42,240 nucleotides of DNA from Clostridia bacterium (GTDB lineage: Bacteria > Bacillota > Clostridia > Christensenellales > Aristaeellaceae): contig JAFXZO010000113.1 of the NCBI GenBank assembly GCA_017541205.1, positions 1 through 42,240 on the forward strand, written 5' to 3'. The notes below the pieces were generated by a model, which saw only the letters and a list, made by a program, of their open reading frames with translations, searched no databases and was not told where the DNA came from. Below, one piece after another: positions 40,744 through 42,240 of the stretch. A program made the translations under genes and the position numbers. Every line of letters starts with the position of its first letter. Within the stretch, counting starts at the first letter, position 1.

Positions 40744-42240
40744 ATGGAACGCAAGAAGCCCGGCTTGATGATCAAGATGATCCGGGACAACAAATGGTTT
40801 TTTGTGATCGCGTTTTTCAGCACGGTCTTTACCGTAGCCATCGAATTTATTACGCCCGTTATCCTGGCGGAGACCCTGGACTATTATCTGCAGGGGAAGC
40901 CCAGCCGCATGCCGGCGTTCGTCAACGCTTTTGTGGACAGCCTGGGCGGGCGGGAATACATGGCGAATAACCTGTGGATCGCCGGGCTTGCGATGGTGGG
41001 GCTCAACCTGATCAGCGGCGCGTTCGCCTTCATGAAGGGACGGGCGCAGTCCATGGCCGGCGAAAACGTATCGCTCACCCTGCGGGAAAGGCTCTATCAG
41101 CATATCCAGCGCCTGCCGTTCGCGTATCATGTGAAGGCCGAAACGGGCGATCTGGTACAGCGCTGCACGTCGGATGTGGAAACGGTGAGGCGCTTCCTTT
41201 CCATGCAGCTGATGCAGGTGGTCAACGCGCTCATGATGATTACCGTCGCGCTCGTTTATCTCTTCCGGGAAAACGTGAAGATCACGCTCATCAGCATGAT
41301 CATGATCCCGGCGCTGTTCCTGTTCGCGTGGCTGTTCTTCAAGTGGGTCATCAAGAATTTCCGCCTGTCGGACGAGGCCGAGGGCAAAATGAGCGCCGTG
41401 CTGCAGGAAAACCTGACGGGCGTTCGCGTGGTGCGCGCCTTCGGGCAGCAGGAATACGAGGTCGAGAAGTTTGATAAGGTTTCGCAGGATTTCCGGGTCA
41501 AGACCTTTAAGCTTTGCAAGCTGCTGGCCGTCTACTGGGCGACGAGCGATTTCCTGAGCATGATCCAGTCCATGCTGACCCTGCTCGCCTGCGTGTACTT
41601 CGCGATCAAGGGCGAGATCACGGTCGGCGCGCTGATTATCTTTACCTCTTACATCTGGAAGCTGCTCTGGCCGATCCGGCAGCTGGGCCGCATCCTCAGC
41701 GACGCGGGCAAGAGCAAGGTGGCCATGGACCGTATCCAGGAGATCCTGGGCGTGCCGGAAGAGCCGGAGGAACCGAACGCCAAGAAGCCTTCGCTCAAGG
41801 GCGATATCGTGTTTGATCACGTGACCTTCGGCTATGAATCCGGCCGCGATGTGCTCAAGGACATGAGCTTTGTCATCCCCGCCGGGAAAACCGTCGCCAT
41901 CCTGGGCGCGACGGGCAGCGGCAAATCCACCGTGGTGCATTTGATCCAGCGGCTGTTTGACGTAGAAAAGGGCGAGATCAGGATCGGCGATACCCCCATC
42001 CGTCAGATCGACCGGTATTATCTGCGCTCCCGCGTCGGATTGGTCCTGCAGGAGCCCTTCCTCTTCTCCAAGACGCTGCGGGAAAACGTCGGCATCGCCG
42101 TACGCGATCCGCTCGACGAGGCGATCGACCGCGCCGTGACAGACGCCGCGGCCAAGTCCTTTATCTTAGAGAGCGAAAAGGGATTCGATACCCTGGTCGG
42201 CGAACGCGGGGTCACCCTGTCCGGCGGGCAGAAGCAGCGC
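40744..42240 (+). CDS. ABC exporter half-transporter (MDR type), cut by window edge
   Basis: 499 codons are visible from MERKKPGLMIKMIRDNKWFF. The transmembrane domain (about 1-310) has six helices and intracellular loop motifs (HIQRLPFAYHVKAETGDLVQRCTSDVE). The nucleotide-binding domain starts near 340 with DIVFDHVTFGYESGRDVLKD. Walker A is GATGSGKST (about 391-399), the Q-loop is VGLVLQEPFLFSKTLRENVG, and the signature LSGGQKQR lies at the very end; Walker B is outside. It belongs to the ABCB/MsbA-like heterodimeric exporters, often drug exporters encoded in pairs, so a partner gene may follow. GGGAGG precedes the ATG. The leader and attenuator upstream suggest inducible expression. Confidence 0.93.
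   Translation, partial: MERKKPGLMIKMIRDNKWFFVIAFFSTVFTVAIEFITPVILAETLDYYLQGKPSRMPAFVNAFVDSLGGREYMANNLWIAGLAMVGLNLISGAFAFMKGRAQSMAGENVSLTLRERLYQHIQRLPFAYHVKAETGDLVQRCTSDVETVRRFLSMQLMQVVNALMMITVALVYLFRENVKITLISMIMIPALFLFAWLFFKWVIKNFRLSDEAEGKMSAVLQENLTGVRVVRAFGQQEYEVEKFDKVSQDFRVKTFKLCKLLAVYWATSDFLSMIQSMLTLLACVYFAIKGEITVGALIIFTSYIWKLLWPIRQLGRILSDAGKSKVAMDRIQEILGVPEEPEEPNAKKPSLKGDIVFDHVTFGYESGRDVLKDMSFVIPAGKTVAILGATGSGKSTVVHLIQRLFDVEKGEIRIGDTPIRQIDRYYLRSRVGLVLQEPFLFSKTLRENVGIAVRDPLDEAIDRAVTDAAAKSFILESEKGFDTLVGERGVTLSGGQKQR

Noticed and set aside
40248-40841. Minus-strand open frame over the leader region (197 codons)
   Set aside because: It crosses the promoter, leader and exporter start in antisense, and has no recognisable domain or ribosome site.

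Overview
This is a GC-rich Firmicutes-type chromosome fragment, most likely from an uncultured gut Clostridia member. The evidence is strong AGGAGG ribosome-binding sites, sigma-A promoters of TTGACA-N17-TATAAT type, two T-box leaders, a YitT protein, DegV and a short archaeal-like ProS. A Christensenellales-like origin is a guess from the overall look of the proteins. No rRNA, tRNA, CRISPR array or intact insertion sequence was seen. Both ends cut genes: gdhA on the left and an ABC exporter on the right.

Layout. 1-3 kb: gdhA (partial) and a DUF4173 / small HTH / DUF2975 membrane-stress-like operon, all leftward. 3.1-6.1 kb: a T-box-controlled proS followed by a DUF362 ferredoxin-like protein. 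6.2-9.75 kb: a decayed accessory patch with a TnpV remnant, a gene broken by a frameshift and an amber codon, an intact YitT gene, a sigma-like protein gene, an XRE regulator gene killed by a TGA codon, and an orphan C-terminal tail. 9.8-17 kb: a regulatory block with a 7TM sensor kinase and OmpR-type regulator, a Phd/VapC-type toxin-antitoxin pair, and a 1137-residue secreted cysteine-rich repeat protein. 17-23.5 kb: a UMF1-type MFS transporter, an SH3 protein, an acyl-ACP thioesterase, an E2-like acyltransferase homologue lacking the usual catalytic residues, and a dihydrouridine synthase. 23.5-30 kb: a leftward five-gene cluster CotH / DUF4956 / VTC / zinc-ribbon / TPM. 30-34.9 kb: small exported or membrane proteins of unknown role and an MFS transporter. 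34.9-40.2 kb: T-box(Trp)-controlled TrpB2, a NadD-like nucleotidyltransferase, Pgi and DegV. 40.5 kb to the end: a leader peptide with an attenuator ahead of an ABC exporter.

Most interesting signals. (1) One identical 28-bp palindromic element lies upstream of both the kinase operon and the secreted repeat-protein gene, at the same 21-nt distance from the -10 box. This ties a sensor system to one dedicated output. (2) The ABC exporter is preceded by a 31-codon leader ORF whose 3' part can pair with the terminator stem, which is the layout of ribosome-mediated attenuation. (3) The toxin-antitoxin promoter sits inside a 15-bp inverted repeat that can also end the kinase transcript. (4) The CotH/VTC/DUF4956 cluster is extended by a zinc-ribbon and a TPM protein.
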